Assembly (NCBI GenBank): GCA_937895845.1
Contig: CALBLK010000024.1
Location: forward strand, 1-36,392
Origin: an uncultured Prevotella sp.
Lineage (GTDB): Bacteria; Bacteroidota; Bacteroidia; Bacteroidales; Bacteroidaceae
Length of the DNA stretch: 36,392 nt
Direction of reading: 5' to 3'
The position numbers and the translations under genes are program-made. A model generated the notes under the pieces. That model was not told where the DNA came from, did not search any database, and saw nothing but the letters and a program-made list of their open reading frames with translations. The number at the start of each line of letters is the position of its first letter. The first letter of the stretch is position 1. This document shows, in pieces, positions 8,865 to 18,547 of the stretch.

Positions 8865-10865
8865 TCAATAACCTGGCGACTGGACGAGTTGCGGATTGCT
8901 GTAAAGCTCGTCCATCTGTATGGGCATAAGGTACATGCGGTTGTCCCACGTGAACGGCTGCTTTATCTGCACCCTTCGGTTGAACTCCCCGAACGTTGGA
9001 TTCTCTATGCGGCTCTCATAGGAGTCGAGACCCTCGCGCTTCCCGCTGGCAAGCTGCTCGGGAGCTGTCATCCACCTCCGCACGTCATAGTAACGCTGCC
9101 CCTCGCCCCACAGCTCGATGAAGCGTTCGGTGCGTACCCATTCGCGCGCTGTCATTTGCCCGCTGAAGTCAGCCATGGCCAGCGGACGTATTCCCGCCCT
9201 TTCGCGTATCGGATTGAGGTATCGGAGAACCCCCTCGTTGTCACCTGTCTCTGCACAGCACTCTGCCATGTTGAGATAGAGTTCGGCAAGGCGGATGATA
9301 GCCTTTGGATACCAGTTTCCGCTGTTGTCACCGTTCGCCGTTATTTTAAAGTCGGGAGCGATGTACTTCTTCGTATAGTATCCTGTAAGGCACATGTCGC
9401 GGGTTGAATACGAAGGTTCGTAGCCCTGGGCTGAACTTTTCAGGAAGTCGATTGTAAGCGGCTCGCCATTGGCAATCTCCGGGCTGTAGTCGTCTCCGTC
9501 AAAGCTGAAAGTTGCATAGAAGCGCGGTTCGCGGTTGGCGTTGAGCTTGATGACCTGCGGACGGTCACTGAGCCCGGCCGACGTGAGCCACTCTCCCTTT
9601 GGCGCGAACTGGCTGTCATTTGAGGGGAGCTCGCCATTCTTGGTATAAAAGTGCTCGATGGAATACAGGCACGGAGAGAGTCCGTTCCACCCGTTCCACC
9701 AGTCACCGCTCGACTGCTTGTAAATGTGCTTTGGCAGCCTGGCTTTCACATCCTTGTCGTAGTAGGCCGACATTCCGAGAATAAACTCATGGTTTCCCTG
9801 TGTCTCGTCGGACGAAGTGACATAGCGCATAAGCAGCACCCGCTCAAGGAATTCGCGGCCGGCCTCTGTGCCGGCCGGCACTCCAGGCACATACGGCAAG
9901 TCGACCTGCTGGTTTGTAATTAAGTTGCGCGCGGTCTCTATGTCAAGCAGTTTGCGCTCTCCCCTTTCGATGGCATATTCCAGGGCGTCCTTGCAAGCGT
10001 CCTTGGCCCGCTGCCACTTTTGCGGGTCGTAAGTGTGGCTGACAAGCTCCTTGCCATATTCGGGATAGTCATGGTTCACGTAGTTCGTGTTCTTCCAGTC
10101 CGGATAGGGGAACGAGCCATTCCACAGCGGCGACGCTGCATAGAGCAGGAGCCTTGCCTTCAGGGCCTTGCAGACCACGGCGTTTGCCCGTCCCCAGGTT
10201 TCATCCATGACATACTGCACCGGCAGGTTCTTGTCGAAATAGTCAGCCGACTCGTCAAGCAACTTCACGATATAGTCCACACAGGCGTCAAAATGCGTCC
10301 GCCCCGGGTATTCTGACACAGGCAGGTTCTGCGGCATGTGGTGGTCGATGATGGGAACCGGGCCGTACATTTCGAGCAGCTTGAAATGGGCATAGGCCTT
10401 AACGAACTTTATTTCGGCCTGGAACCTCTCCACGTCAGCATCGGTGACATAGAGCGGGCGTTTCTTCTCAAGTTGCTGAAGGAACACATGGCAATGGCCG
10501 ATTATTCCGTAGCACTGCGTCCATGGCAATTCCACGTTGTCCCATTCCTGGATGCTCCACTTGGAAGAGCCTTGCCCATAGGACAGTACCTGCCCCGAGT
10601 GCCCCCACAGTTCGGGCAGGACAAACTCGTCGGTCGATGATTCAAAACGGTCAAAGTATGTAGGTGCGGTGTTTCCGACAACCATATACAGTGACTGAAG
10701 CCAGTTAAGGGCCTCTTTCTTGTTCTTCATGGCATCATCAAGGGTTGCCCTTTTTTCGGGAGCCACGTCAAGGTAGTCACACGAACCGAGCAGCGACACG
10801 GTGCACAGCAGCATCGGGCAAACGCGAGCCAATGCCTTTCTGAGTATTTTGCTTATATTATCCAT
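8865..10865 (-). CDS. SusD-like (RagB/SusD) nutrient-binding outer-membrane lipoprotein
   Basis: A 666-residue SusD-family protein, the lid of the SusC transporter. The signal peptide ends in lipobox LLGSC (Cys29), followed by the family-typical DYLDVAPE. The helical TPR-like scaffold is visible (MAECCAETGD, LAELYLNMAE) and the C-terminus carries the usual block: NPIRERAGI, WVRTERFIELWGEGQRYYDVRRW and a terminal YLMPIQMDELYSNP. Length is at the upper end for the family. It follows susC by 45 bp. Confidence 0.95.
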   Translation of the reverse strand: MDNISKILRKALARVCPMLLCTVSLLGSCDYLDVAPEKRATLDDAMKNKKEALNWLQSLYMVVGNTAPTYFDRFESSTDEFVLPELWGHSGQVLSYGQGSSKWSIQEWDNVELPWTQCYGIIGHCHVFLQQLEKKRPLYVTDADVERFQAEIKFVKAYAHFKLLEMYGPVPIIDHHMPQNLPVSEYPGRTHFDACVDYIVKLLDESADYFDKNLPVQYVMDETWGRANAVVCKALKARLLLYAASPLWNGSFPYPDWKNTNYVNHDYPEYGKELVSHTYDPQKWQRAKDACKDALEYAIERGERKLLDIETARNLITNQQVDLPYVPGVPAGTEAGREFLERVLLMRYVTSSDETQGNHEFILGMSAYYDKDVKARLPKHIYKQSSGDWWNGWNGLSPCLYSIEHFYTKNGELPSNDSQFAPKGEWLTSAGLSDRPQVIKLNANREPRFYATFSFDGDDYSPEIANGEPLTIDFLKSSAQGYEPSYSTRDMCLTGYYTKKYIAPDFKITANGDNSGNWYPKAIIRLAELYLNMAECCAETGDNEGVLRYLNPIRERAGIRPLAMADFSGQMTAREWVRTERFIELWGEGQRYYDVRRWMTAPEQLASGKREGLDSYESRIENPTFGEFNRRVQIKQPFTWDNRMYLMPIQMDELYSNPQLVQSPGY

Positions 10866-10910
10866 TATATCTTAATTTTATTTGGTCGTAGTGGTAATTG
10901 GCCTGTCACT

Positions 10911-13900
10911 TTAGATGTTTACCTGCATCCCGATGTTAAGTGACCGTGACAGAGGGTAGGCGTTCCATGAGAGTTCCGGGTCCCACAGCTTGAACGGGCT
11001 CCACACGGCAAGGTTGTCCCCGCTGAAGTAGATGCGCCCATACTTGAAAGACCACCCCACCTCAAGGGTCTTGAAACGGATGAAGCTGCCATCGCGCATC
11101 CAGTAGGTGCTTGCCACGTTATTGTTGGCAGTCTGCTTGTTGGAAAGTCCCAGGCGCGGGTAGGAGGCATTGGGGTTCGGATTGGACACAGACCAGTAGT
11201 CATCTGCGATTATCTGAAGCATGTTGTAATTGTCCTCGCCGAACGGACTGAGGCCGTTTATCATGATGGTGCGCTTTGCCGATCCGTTGAAGAACACGCC
11301 GAAGTCAAACTTCTTCCATGTTACGTTCAAGCCGATTCCGTACTGGATGCGAGGCTGGTACCCATAGGGTGAAATCATAACCCTGTCGTTCTCGTTGATG
11401 ATGTTGTTGCCGTCAATGTCACGGTACTTGATGTCTCCGGGCATTACGTTCGAGCCAAGATTGTGAAACGCGCTGTTGTCGATGTCAGCCTGGTCCTTGA
11501 AAAGCCCCTCGGCTATATATCCCATGGTGTTGCTCAGGGGCTTTCCCGTCTGGGTCTGCCAAACGTACGGATACGACGGTTCGTCCAGATTGCGGTACTT
11601 GTTCTGAGTATAGGTGAAGTTTGCCCTGAAGTCAACGGTGAAATCCTTGAACAGCGTTTTCTTGTAGTTGACGCTCAGCTCGTAACCCCAGTTGTCCACT
11701 TCTCCGATGTTGCTCCAGGGCACAGCGCCCCAGTAGCCCATGAGTATGGGCCAAGAGCCACGCTTGAGAAGAATGTTGTAGCGGTGCTCAAAGAAATAGT
11801 CAAAGGTGACATTCAGCTGATTCCACAAGGACAGGTCAACGCCAATATCAAGTTTGCGCGTTCTTTCCCAAGTAGGGTTTTCCACTGCAAAGCCATCTAT
11901 TGACGGGCCTGAAGCCCAGTTCTGCTGCGACTGGCTCGGGCCTGTGGCATACGACGGGCCTTTGCCAATGTTTATCTTGTCAAAGAACAGGAAGCGCTCT
12001 GCTCCGGCAGACATGCCGGTGTCATCGCTGCCAACCAGTCCGTAGGAGCCGCGCAGCTTGAGATAGCTGACGGTTTCCGCCAGGGGCTGCCACCATGCCT
12101 CGTTGCTTGGCACCCAGCCCAGTGACACGGCGGGGAAGAACTCGAAGCGCCGTCCCTTGGGCAGGCGCTCGGTGCCGTTGTATCCGAAATTGAATTCAGC
12201 CCAATAGCGCTGCTTGTAGTCGTAGGTCACACGCCCTGAGAGTCCCTGGTTGCGCTCGGGAAGGGCTGCACTGCGGTATTCGCGCTGCATATACATGAGC
12301 AGTCCGCCTATGGTGTGGTCACCGAAAGTCCGGTTATAGGTTACGCGCGCGTCAAAATAGAAGGTCTGGTCATTGTGCTTGACAGGGTCATTCTCGGTCA
12401 CGTAGTCATCGCCAGGCGTACCGAGCAACTCGGTCTGGAACGACGGGCTGACTTGCGGATTCCAACTGCCGTCAACCACCTTGTAATAATACGGATTTAT
12501 GGTTTGCCAGTAAGCCGCATCCGACCAGTTTTTCCAGTTTACCATGAGCGAGGCTTTAAGCCCTTTGGTGACGAAGTCGAAATCCTGGTGCAGCCTGAAC
12601 GTGGTGTTGAGGGTGTTCTCGTTGTATTGCTTGTGGCTGTTCACCAATTTCGCGTAGGGGTTGGTACGCAAGTCGTTGCCGGTCTTGACAGCATTGCCGA
12701 ACCGGATGTGCGTATCCCCCTCCTGCGCGGGGAATGTGGCAGGGAATGCCACGGGATTGTTTCCGTACATATCCCAAAAGAAGCTGCTTACATCCTCGCC
12801 GGGGCCGCTCTGGCTGCGTATCTGGGCATTCATCCTCAGTTCGAGTTTCGTGCTTTTGGTCAGCTTGTACGAAATGTTGTTTTGGAAAGTGTAGCCCCAG
12901 TTGTTGATGTTGTTGTTGAAGTAATAATTTTTCGGAGCATTCAGTATGCCGGTGTCATGGTTGACCTGAAGACCCATATAGTAAGTGGCGCGGGTGCCTC
13001 CCCCCTGTACATTGATGTTGGCACGCTGATTCATGTTATACTCGCGGAACAAGACCTTCCTCCAGTTCACATTGGGGAAGACCCAAGGGTTCACGCCGGC
13101 GCGGGTGTTGTCAATCTGCTCTTTTGTGTAAACCGGCGCGGTGCCGGGCGTGCGGGCCTGCTGCGCTTCGTTATACAATGTCATCCAGGTGGCCCCGTCA
13201 ACAAATTTGGGGAAGTTCATTGGCCGGACGTAAGTGTTTTCCACGGTCACGCTTACACGGGCCCTGCTGTTCTCAATGCCATCCTTCGTGGTGACAAGCA
13301 TCACACCGTTGGCGCCGCGCACGCCATAGATAGCCGTGGCAGAGGCATCTTTCAGCACGGAAAAGCTCTTTATGCATTCCGCCGGTATGTTGTTGAGGTC
13401 GGCGGCCGATATTTCAACGTCATCGAGGAGAATGAGCGGAGTGGCACGCCCGCCGAAAGTGCCAATGCCTCTTATGTAGAATTCGGACGTGCTCCCCGGC
13501 GCTCCCGAATTGGTTGTCGAGATCACGCCAGCCAGCTTGCCGGCGAAACTGGTTGTCAGCGACGACGAAGGCATACGGAGTTCGACGCCTTTCACCGTTG
13601 CTATTGCCCCGGTGATGGAAACCTTGCGCTGCGTACCGGCGCCTACGACCACGAGTTCGTCAAGCACCTCGTCGCTCGACTCCATCTTTACGACGACAAC
13701 GCCCGCCTCACCCACATCGACAGTTTTCTCTTTATAACCTATATAAGAAACGGTAAGCACAGGTGACTGCTCCTGACCGACACTGATGGAAAACTTTCCG
13801 TCAGCGTCGGTAACAGAACGCACCGTTGTGCCTTTCAGTGAAACCAAGGCCCCGATTAACGGCTCACTGCTCACATGATCAATGACTGTGCCAGTGACGA

Positions 13901-14015
13901 CCCGGCCTTTTGCCGCCTGCCTTGCCTGTGCAAGGCAAGTGGCGCCCCCTGCTGCATAAAGAAATAACAGCAGCAGCAAAGCGTGCAGAGTCCTTTTAGA
14001 TGCATTTACATTCAT
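10911..14015 (-). CDS. SusC-like TonB-dependent transporter
   Basis: A 1034-residue outer-membrane transporter for galacto-oligosaccharides (substrate inferred from the locus). Order: signal peptide (about 1-29), CarboxypepD_reg-like domain (about 40-112: GTVIDHVSSEPLIGA, VSYIGYKEKTV), TonB-box-like DELVVVGAG (119-127), plug with the family signature ATAIYGVRGANGVMLVTTK at about 226-244, then the 22-strand barrel ending in NIGMQVNI. It is the first structural gene of the operon, with a candidate promoter and regulator site upstream. Confidence 0.96.
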   Translation of the reverse strand: MNVNASKRTLHALLLLLFLYAAGGATCLAQARQAAKGRVVTGTVIDHVSSEPLIGALVSLKGTTVRSVTDADGKFSISVGQEQSPVLTVSYIGYKEKTVDVGEAGVVVVKMESSDEVLDELVVVGAGTQRKVSITGAIATVKGVELRMPSSSLTTSFAGKLAGVISTTNSGAPGSTSEFYIRGIGTFGGRATPLILLDDVEISAADLNNIPAECIKSFSVLKDASATAIYGVRGANGVMLVTTKDGIENSRARVSVTVENTYVRPMNFPKFVDGATWMTLYNEAQQARTPGTAPVYTKEQIDNTRAGVNPWVFPNVNWRKVLFREYNMNQRANINVQGGGTRATYYMGLQVNHDTGILNAPKNYYFNNNINNWGYTFQNNISYKLTKSTKLELRMNAQIRSQSGPGEDVSSFFWDMYGNNPVAFPATFPAQEGDTHIRFGNAVKTGNDLRTNPYAKLVNSHKQYNENTLNTTFRLHQDFDFVTKGLKASLMVNWKNWSDAAYWQTINPYYYKVVDGSWNPQVSPSFQTELLGTPGDDYVTENDPVKHNDQTFYFDARVTYNRTFGDHTIGGLLMYMQREYRSAALPERNQGLSGRVTYDYKQRYWAEFNFGYNGTERLPKGRRFEFFPAVSLGWVPSNEAWWQPLAETVSYLKLRGSYGLVGSDDTGMSAGAERFLFFDKINIGKGPSYATGPSQSQQNWASGPSIDGFAVENPTWERTRKLDIGVDLSLWNQLNVTFDYFFEHRYNILLKRGSWPILMGYWGAVPWSNIGEVDNWGYELSVNYKKTLFKDFTVDFRANFTYTQNKYRNLDEPSYPYVWQTQTGKPLSNTMGYIAEGLFKDQADIDNSAFHNLGSNVMPGDIKYRDIDGNNIINENDRVMISPYGYQPRIQYGIGLNVTWKKFDFGVFFNGSAKRTIMINGLSPFGEDNYNMLQIIADDYWSVSNPNPNASYPRLGLSNKQTANNNVASTYWMRDGSFIRFKTLEVGWSFKYGRIYFSGDNLAVWSPFKLWDPELSWNAYPLSRSLNIGMQVNI

Positions 14016-14053
14016 GGATGAATTTTATTAAGTTAATAGCTTTATAGATTCTG

Positions 14054-14065
14054 TTGACAAAATTA
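14054..14065 (-). promoter_or_regulatory. Candidate susC operon promoter (-7 box)
   Basis: On the minus strand TAATTTTG (14065 to 14058) fits TAnnTTTG exactly. A start site about 4 bases later gives a leader of roughly 40 nt to the susC ATG. No TTTG lies at the expected -33 distance, which would suit an activator-dependent promoter. A second, weaker possibility is TAGCATGG at 14092-14085 with TTTG at 14116-14113 (20-bp gap). Confidence 0.5.
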
Positions 14066-14096
14066 TCCTTTTAAAAGCATATTCCCATGCTATTTT

Positions 14097-14171
14097 CGGA
14101 CAATAGATGCAACAAAATGGACATATCACACGAATGATGCATTTATTTTAACGAATGTCCGCATTTGTCCG
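14097..14171 (-). promoter_or_regulatory. Candidate operator: four GGACA half-sites upstream of susC
   Basis: The plus strand carries GGACA at 14098 and 14119 (21 bp apart) and TGTCC at 14156 and 14166 (10 bp apart). Three of them are extended (CGGAC at 14097, GTCCG at 14157 and 14167). Spacings of one and two helical turns, in opposed orientation and just upstream of the -7 box, suit binding by an AraC-type domain. The adjacent hybrid regulator is the obvious candidate; this is inference. Confidence 0.5.
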
Positions 14172-14209
14172 AATGAGGGCATTCACTTCTTATACCATGG
14201 CCGCAGCAT

Positions 14210-17200
14210 TCATTCTTCTGGCTGGTACTGGCTCGGCTTCACACCAAAATGATTCAAAAAGCACTTGGTAAAATAGGAGGGGGTTTTGAATCCAACCATA
14301 TAGCTTATCTCTGCAACAGTAAAGCGGTTCTGGCCTATCAGTGTGACAGCCTTGCGAAGCCTGACATCCCTTATATAGTCTAACGGGGCCATTCCGAAAT
14401 ATTTCTTAACGAGTCTGTACAGCTGTTTGTTCGGTATGCCGCTTTTTTCGCAAAGCATACTGACATTCAGGCCGGGGTCTGAAATATTCTCTTCTATTAT
14501 CTTGGATATTTTCGCGAGCAACTTCTCATTGGCTGTCTCTGCCTCTATCGGCTTGCTCGCAGCCTCAGCTATCGCCTGCATCTTGATTTTCTCTTTCATT
14601 TCAGACCTCGATTTGACCAAGTGCCTTACGCGGCCAAGCAGAACCTCAGGTTCGAATGGCTTGGTCATAAACACATCAATGCCCACCTTGATGCTGTCAT
14701 TTTCCGTCTTTGCATCTGACTTTGCGGTCAGCATGATAACCGGAATCTGTGACAGGAGCGGATGCTGCTTCATCCGCTTCACCATTTCAAGTCCGCTCAT
14801 GACCGGCATCATCTCATCCACAATGACAAGCTCCGGGCCGAACGAGGTGGCAAGGGAAAGCCCGGTTCTTCCATTCTCTGATGCCAGGCACGTATATTCA
14901 TCCTTGAGGAGCACCGTTATGAAAGATGATATTTGGATGTTGTCTTCCACAATGAGAACTTTAGCCTTGCCACTGGCATCGGTTCCCGCTTGCGGGTTGG
15001 TTTCGTGAAGGTTGTTCTTTGACATAGGCAGTGTCACGACAAAGGCCGTTCCCTCCCCCTCTGTGCTATACATGCAGATACTGCCGTTCATCAAATCCAA
15101 ATATCTCTTTATGAGATACAGCCCAAGCCCTGTACCCTCGGACAACTTGGATGTAGACGAGGCACGGAACATTTTCTGGAAGACCAACGGCTGGTCTGCG
15201 CTCGCAATGCCTGCACCGTCATCCGAAATCACAATCTCCACGACTTCCTCCCTGCTGCTTATACCCAAAGAGACCGTCGCTCCGTCTCTTGGAGAATACT
15301 TACACGCATTGGACAGCAGGTTGGTGACCACAGACTCCATCTTTACGGCGTCTGCCTCTATGAATAGTTGCGGGGATTGAGCAAAGAAGACGAACTTCTT
15401 AAGCGGGTTGTTCTCCTTGAATGTCTCAAACACATTTTTGCACAGTCCAACCACATCCAACGTTGACAGTATCAAGAGATTTTCATCTGCATCTTTCATC
15501 TGTTGCAATTCGAGAGCCTTATGAAGCATGTTGTTCAGCCGGACTGCATTGTTGTAGATGGTTTCAAGCCATTTCTTGCTTTCGGCTTCATTGACCTTTT
15601 CCTTCATAATGCTGGCAGGGCCGAGAATCATAGACAGCGGTGTCTTCAAGTCATGCGATATGGTTGTCAGAAAGTCAAGTTTCTTCTCTGCATTGGCCAG
15701 CGCGACCTGGCGCTCCTGCTCCTGTGCCATCCTGACATGCCGCCTGTGCGTGTACCACAGAATCAATGACATTACGACAGCAATGGTTATTGCATACAGG
15801 CAGATTGCCCACCACGATATGAACCACGGCGCCTTTACCTTGACTGGGACAACGACAGGCAACGCAGAGCCGCCAACAGGTTTTATGAGCAGCGAGTAGC
15901 TGCCCATCGAAGACCCGTATAGGGAAATTCTGTTTGACCCCTCGGGCAGGAACACCCAGCCGCCAAGGGTGTCCGCGGGCGACGCTGCCAGTTTGTACAT
16001 ATACCGTTGCGCCGTTTCCGGCGAACAGTTCAGCGTGCTGACCAGCAGGCTGACACTTCCTCCATAAGGTATGTCCAGCTCTTGGGCACTCCCCTTAAGG
16101 TTGTTGGACAAGTTCAGCTCGCCGGTATCTGGAATTTCCACAATCAGCTTTACCGGGTTGGCAATCTGAAGGCTATTTATGCCTGACTTGCTAATTTCGG
16201 TTATTTCATCGCTTCCTCCAAGATAAACTTTATCAGATGACACATCGTCATAGATGGCGGTGTAGGGTTTTCGCGGGATAGGCAGTATCTCTGTCACGAA
16301 AGAATCTCCGTGGACCCTCCAGACATTGCTCTGTGTTGAAATCCAGACATCATTGCCAACGTTACCCATTGCCAGAACCCCCTCGTCACTGCTGGTATAC
16401 GGGAACCGGATAATCCTATAGGTGCCGTTTTCATTAAAAACAATAACACCACCCCTGAACGAGCACCAAACCCGCCCGTGCCTGTCCATGCAGATATGGG
16501 TAGGGGCTTCCTTGGCGAGCGCGTATATGTCGAATCGCTTCAACGACTTGCCGGGGAGGTTGAACCTGAACAGTGAATTGCTCTGAAACAGCAGCACCCA
16601 AAGATTTCCTTTCTTGTCTCTGAGCATGTCATTGACAAAATTGTTCGGCACAGTATTTCCACCGGGCAATTTACTTTCAGCATTCAGCGAGAAGTCCGAG
16701 ACGACAGTGCCTCCCACGCCATTCAACTTGGATTTCCCTATGAGGTGAATGCCACCCAGAAAGCTTCCGACCCAGACACTGTCTCCGTCTTCAACCATCC
16801 TGTACACCCAGTTGGTGTTGTGCTTGCTGCAGCTGTCTGTAACATGGAACGAAACGAAGCCGCCCGCCCCTGGGGCGAAACGGTTTATCCCCGCATCCGT
16901 TGCAAGCCAAATCCTGTTCTGCCGGTCCTCCAGCATGGAGCGCACCCTGTTGTGCGAGATTGAACCGGGACTGTTGGTGTGACGGTACCATTCCGGCCGG
17001 AAGCCCTCGCGCAGCCGTATGACCCCGTTGCTTCCTGCAAGCCACAGGCAGCCTTTTCTGTCTTTATGGATAGCGTAGATGTCGTTGCCCTCTCCTGAAT
17101 GAGTGAGGGTACTTAGTTTGACCGTCCTAATCGTGCTAGAATTGGAAACCACGGAAAGGCCCCGCTCGTGCCCCACCCACACATTGTCGTCTGTGTCGGG

Positions 17201-18226
17201 ATAAATGCACCATATCTCATTGTCCTGCAAGCTCCACCCTCGTCTTGAGTCATGACGGTAATGCCTAAAGCTTTTTCCGAAGATGTCAAACACTCCGTCT
17301 TCAGTACCTGCCAGCAGGTGTCCGCCAGCGCCTCCTGCCAGGCACTTCACGTTATTGCTCTCAACGTGTGCCATCTTCACAAGGGTTTCATCAACGGGGT
17401 TAAACTTATACAGGCCGTTCTCCCCGCCTATATAAATGTATTTTCCGTCATCAGATTCATGCATACAGTTTATGAAGAAGGAGCCTTTGTTAGGCTTTTC
17501 TGCCCTTACTCTCACTGCGCTGAACAATTTTAACCGAGGATTCCACCGGCACAAGCCATTATAGGTGCCAGCATACATCACGCCACGGCTGTCGCGCAAT
17601 ATGGAATACACGGACTTGTGTGCAAGGCCCCTTGACAGGTTGCTGACGGCTCCGCCATTCAAGCCCAAGCGGTACATTCCGCTCAGACTGCCCATCCAGA
17701 GGTTGTCGTCAACGACAAGCAGCGACCTTATTTCACAGGGTGTCGCGGCGGGGTATTTGGTCACTTGGCCTGACTGGTATGAATAAACGTACAGTCCCTT
17801 GCTACTTCCTAAAAACAGTCTGTCTCCCTTTTCTACCATGGCATAGACATGACTTCCCGACAGGATTTTGCTACCGATGGAGTGTGAAGAGATGCCATCA
17901 AAAAAGAACAGCCCGCTATTGGTGCCCAGCCACATCATGCCCCGCCTGTCTTTCAGCATGCAATAGACGGCTGTTTTCTTGCCATTCACCATGACATTGT
18001 TCCAAGACAAATCAGAACAAGGCAATTGGGGGGCGGCATAAACCTGCAGTAACAGAACAGTGGCAAGCATACTTGTCACTGCAAGCTTAGCGTATCTTTG
18101 AAGTCCATTGACCTTTCGCCGGAACTGGGACAACAGTGCCTTGCAACGTTGGAAGTCTCTTTCTTCATTGTCTGAAAACTTGAGCAGCGGCATTAGCAGT
18201 CTTATTTGTGTGTGTGCTCGTGTCAT
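14210..18226 (-). CDS. Hybrid two-component system sensor/regulator (HTCS) of the galactan locus
   Basis: A 1338-residue one-polypeptide two-component system. Order: signal/anchor segment (about 46-65), two seven-bladed periplasmic propellers built of Reg_prop repeats (about 75-680, e.g. MWLGTNSGLFFF, VWVGHERGL, IWLATDAGI), Y_Y_Y domain (about 690-797), transmembrane helix (801-825), HisKA with His858 in TISHDLKTP, HATPase (NLLSNACKYSP, DDGAG, GTGLGLYL), receiver with Asp1137 in VDEMMP and Lys1189, and AraC HTH (about 1235-1335). All key residues are present. It should sense galacto-oligosaccharides in the periplasm and activate susC, 194 bp away in the same direction. The start is uncertain: ATG at 18226, or ATG at 18193 with a more A-rich context. 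Confidence 0.94.
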   Translation of the reverse strand: MTRAHTQIRLLMPLLKFSDNEERDFQRCKALLSQFRRKVNGLQRYAKLAVTSMLATVLLLQVYAAPQLPCSDLSWNNVMVNGKKTAVYCMLKDRRGMMWLGTNSGLFFFDGISSHSIGSKILSGSHVYAMVEKGDRLFLGSSKGLYVYSYQSGQVTKYPAATPCEIRSLLVVDDNLWMGSLSGMYRLGLNGGAVSNLSRGLAHKSVYSILRDSRGVMYAGTYNGLCRWNPRLKLFSAVRVRAEKPNKGSFFINCMHESDDGKYIYIGGENGLYKFNPVDETLVKMAHVESNNVKCLAGGAGGHLLAGTEDGVFDIFGKSFRHYRHDSRRGWSLQDNEIWCIYPDTDDNVWVGHERGLSVVSNSSTIRTVKLSTLTHSGEGNDIYAIHKDRKGCLWLAGSNGVIRLREGFRPEWYRHTNSPGSISHNRVRSMLEDRQNRIWLATDAGINRFAPGAGGFVSFHVTDSCSKHNTNWVYRMVEDGDSVWVGSFLGGIHLIGKSKLNGVGGTVVSDFSLNAESKLPGGNTVPNNFVNDMLRDKKGNLWVLLFQSNSLFRFNLPGKSLKRFDIYALAKEAPTHICMDRHGRVWCSFRGGVIVFNENGTYRIIRFPYTSSDEGVLAMGNVGNDVWISTQSNVWRVHGDSFVTEILPIPRKPYTAIYDDVSSDKVYLGGSDEITEISKSGINSLQIANPVKLIVEIPDTGELNLSNNLKGSAQELDIPYGGSVSLLVSTLNCSPETAQRYMYKLAASPADTLGGWVFLPEGSNRISLYGSSMGSYSLLIKPVGGSALPVVVPVKVKAPWFISWWAICLYAITIAVVMSLILWYTHRRHVRMAQEQERQVALANAEKKLDFLTTISHDLKTPLSMILGPASIMKEKVNEAESKKWLETIYNNAVRLNNMLHKALELQQMKDADENLLILSTLDVVGLCKNVFETFKENNPLKKFVFFAQSPQLFIEADAVKMESVVTNLLSNACKYSPRDGATVSLGISSREEVVEIVISDDGAGIASADQPLVFQKMFRASSTSKLSEGTGLGLYLIKRYLDLMNGSICMYSTEGEGTAFVVTLPMSKNNLHETNPQAGTDASGKAKVLIVEDNIQISSFITVLLKDEYTCLASENGRTGLSLATSFGPELVIVDEMMPVMSGLEMVKRMKQHPLLSQIPVIMLTAKSDAKTENDSIKVGIDVFMTKPFEPEVLLGRVRHLVKSRSEMKEKIKMQAIAEAASKPIEAETANEKLLAKISKIIEENISDPGLNVSMLCEKSGIPNKQLYRLVKKYFGMAPLDYIRDVRLRKAVTLIGQNRFTVAEISYMVGFKTPSYFTKCFLNHFGVKPSQYQPEE

Positions 18227-18244
18227 AGATTACGATGCTTTGTG

Positions 18245-18276
18245 CAAATTTAATAAAATCAGTCATTTATACCAAA
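18245..18276 (-). promoter_or_regulatory. Consensus promoter of the HTCS gene
   Basis: On the minus strand TTTG (18276-18273) is followed after exactly 20 bp by TAAATTTG (18252-18245), a full match to the Bacteroidetes -33/-7 pattern. A start near 18241 gives a 15-nt leader to the ATG at 18226 or 48 nt to the one at 18193, so it slightly favours the shorter protein. Confidence 0.72.
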
Positions 18277-18333
18277 CAGTATATGGAATTGTTTTTCCTG
18301 AAGATGCATAAGCCCTGATTGCCGCCTATCCGT

Positions 18334-18355
18334 TCTAATGACCGATTTGGGATAA
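18334..18355. repeat. Dispersed 22-bp motif, copy A
   Basis: TCTAATGACC, G, ATTTGGG, A, TAA. It matches copy B at 35321-35342 at 20 of 22 positions. It lies in the 321-bp gap between korB and the HTCS gene, which otherwise holds the HTCS promoter and two stem-loops. Confidence 0.5.
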
Positions 18356-18406
18356 GCTGCCTATGCGCCGACACCGCGCCACATTCCGCTGTCCGGCCGC
18401 ATACGA

Positions 18407-18486
18407 CACAGGCTCCCCGGCGGTTTCGTCCCGCCGGGGAGCCTGTGCTGTATGCAAACTGTCTGTCCACAGGGCAAAAGCCCTGT
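18407..18486 (-). terminator. Two stem-loops after korB, probable terminator region
   Basis: Bases 18407-18423 (CACAGGCTCCCCGGCGG) pair perfectly with 18431-18447 across a 7-base loop: a 17-bp stem. A second one, ACAGGGC-AAAA-GCCCTGT, lies at 18469-18486, nearer the korB stop. Neither has a clear T run on the minus strand. Their place, after korB and before the HTCS promoter, suggests they end the korAB transcript. Confidence 0.55.
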
Positions 18487-18547
18487 CACCGCTCACCGCC
18501 AGACCCGGACAGGCCGGCGTGCCTCTGCCTTGGCGCTTCCGCCGCGG

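Noticed and set aside
18267..18470. 67-codon minus-strand frame between korB and the HTCS
   Set aside because: It crosses the 17-bp stem-loop and the dispersed motif and has no family resemblance.
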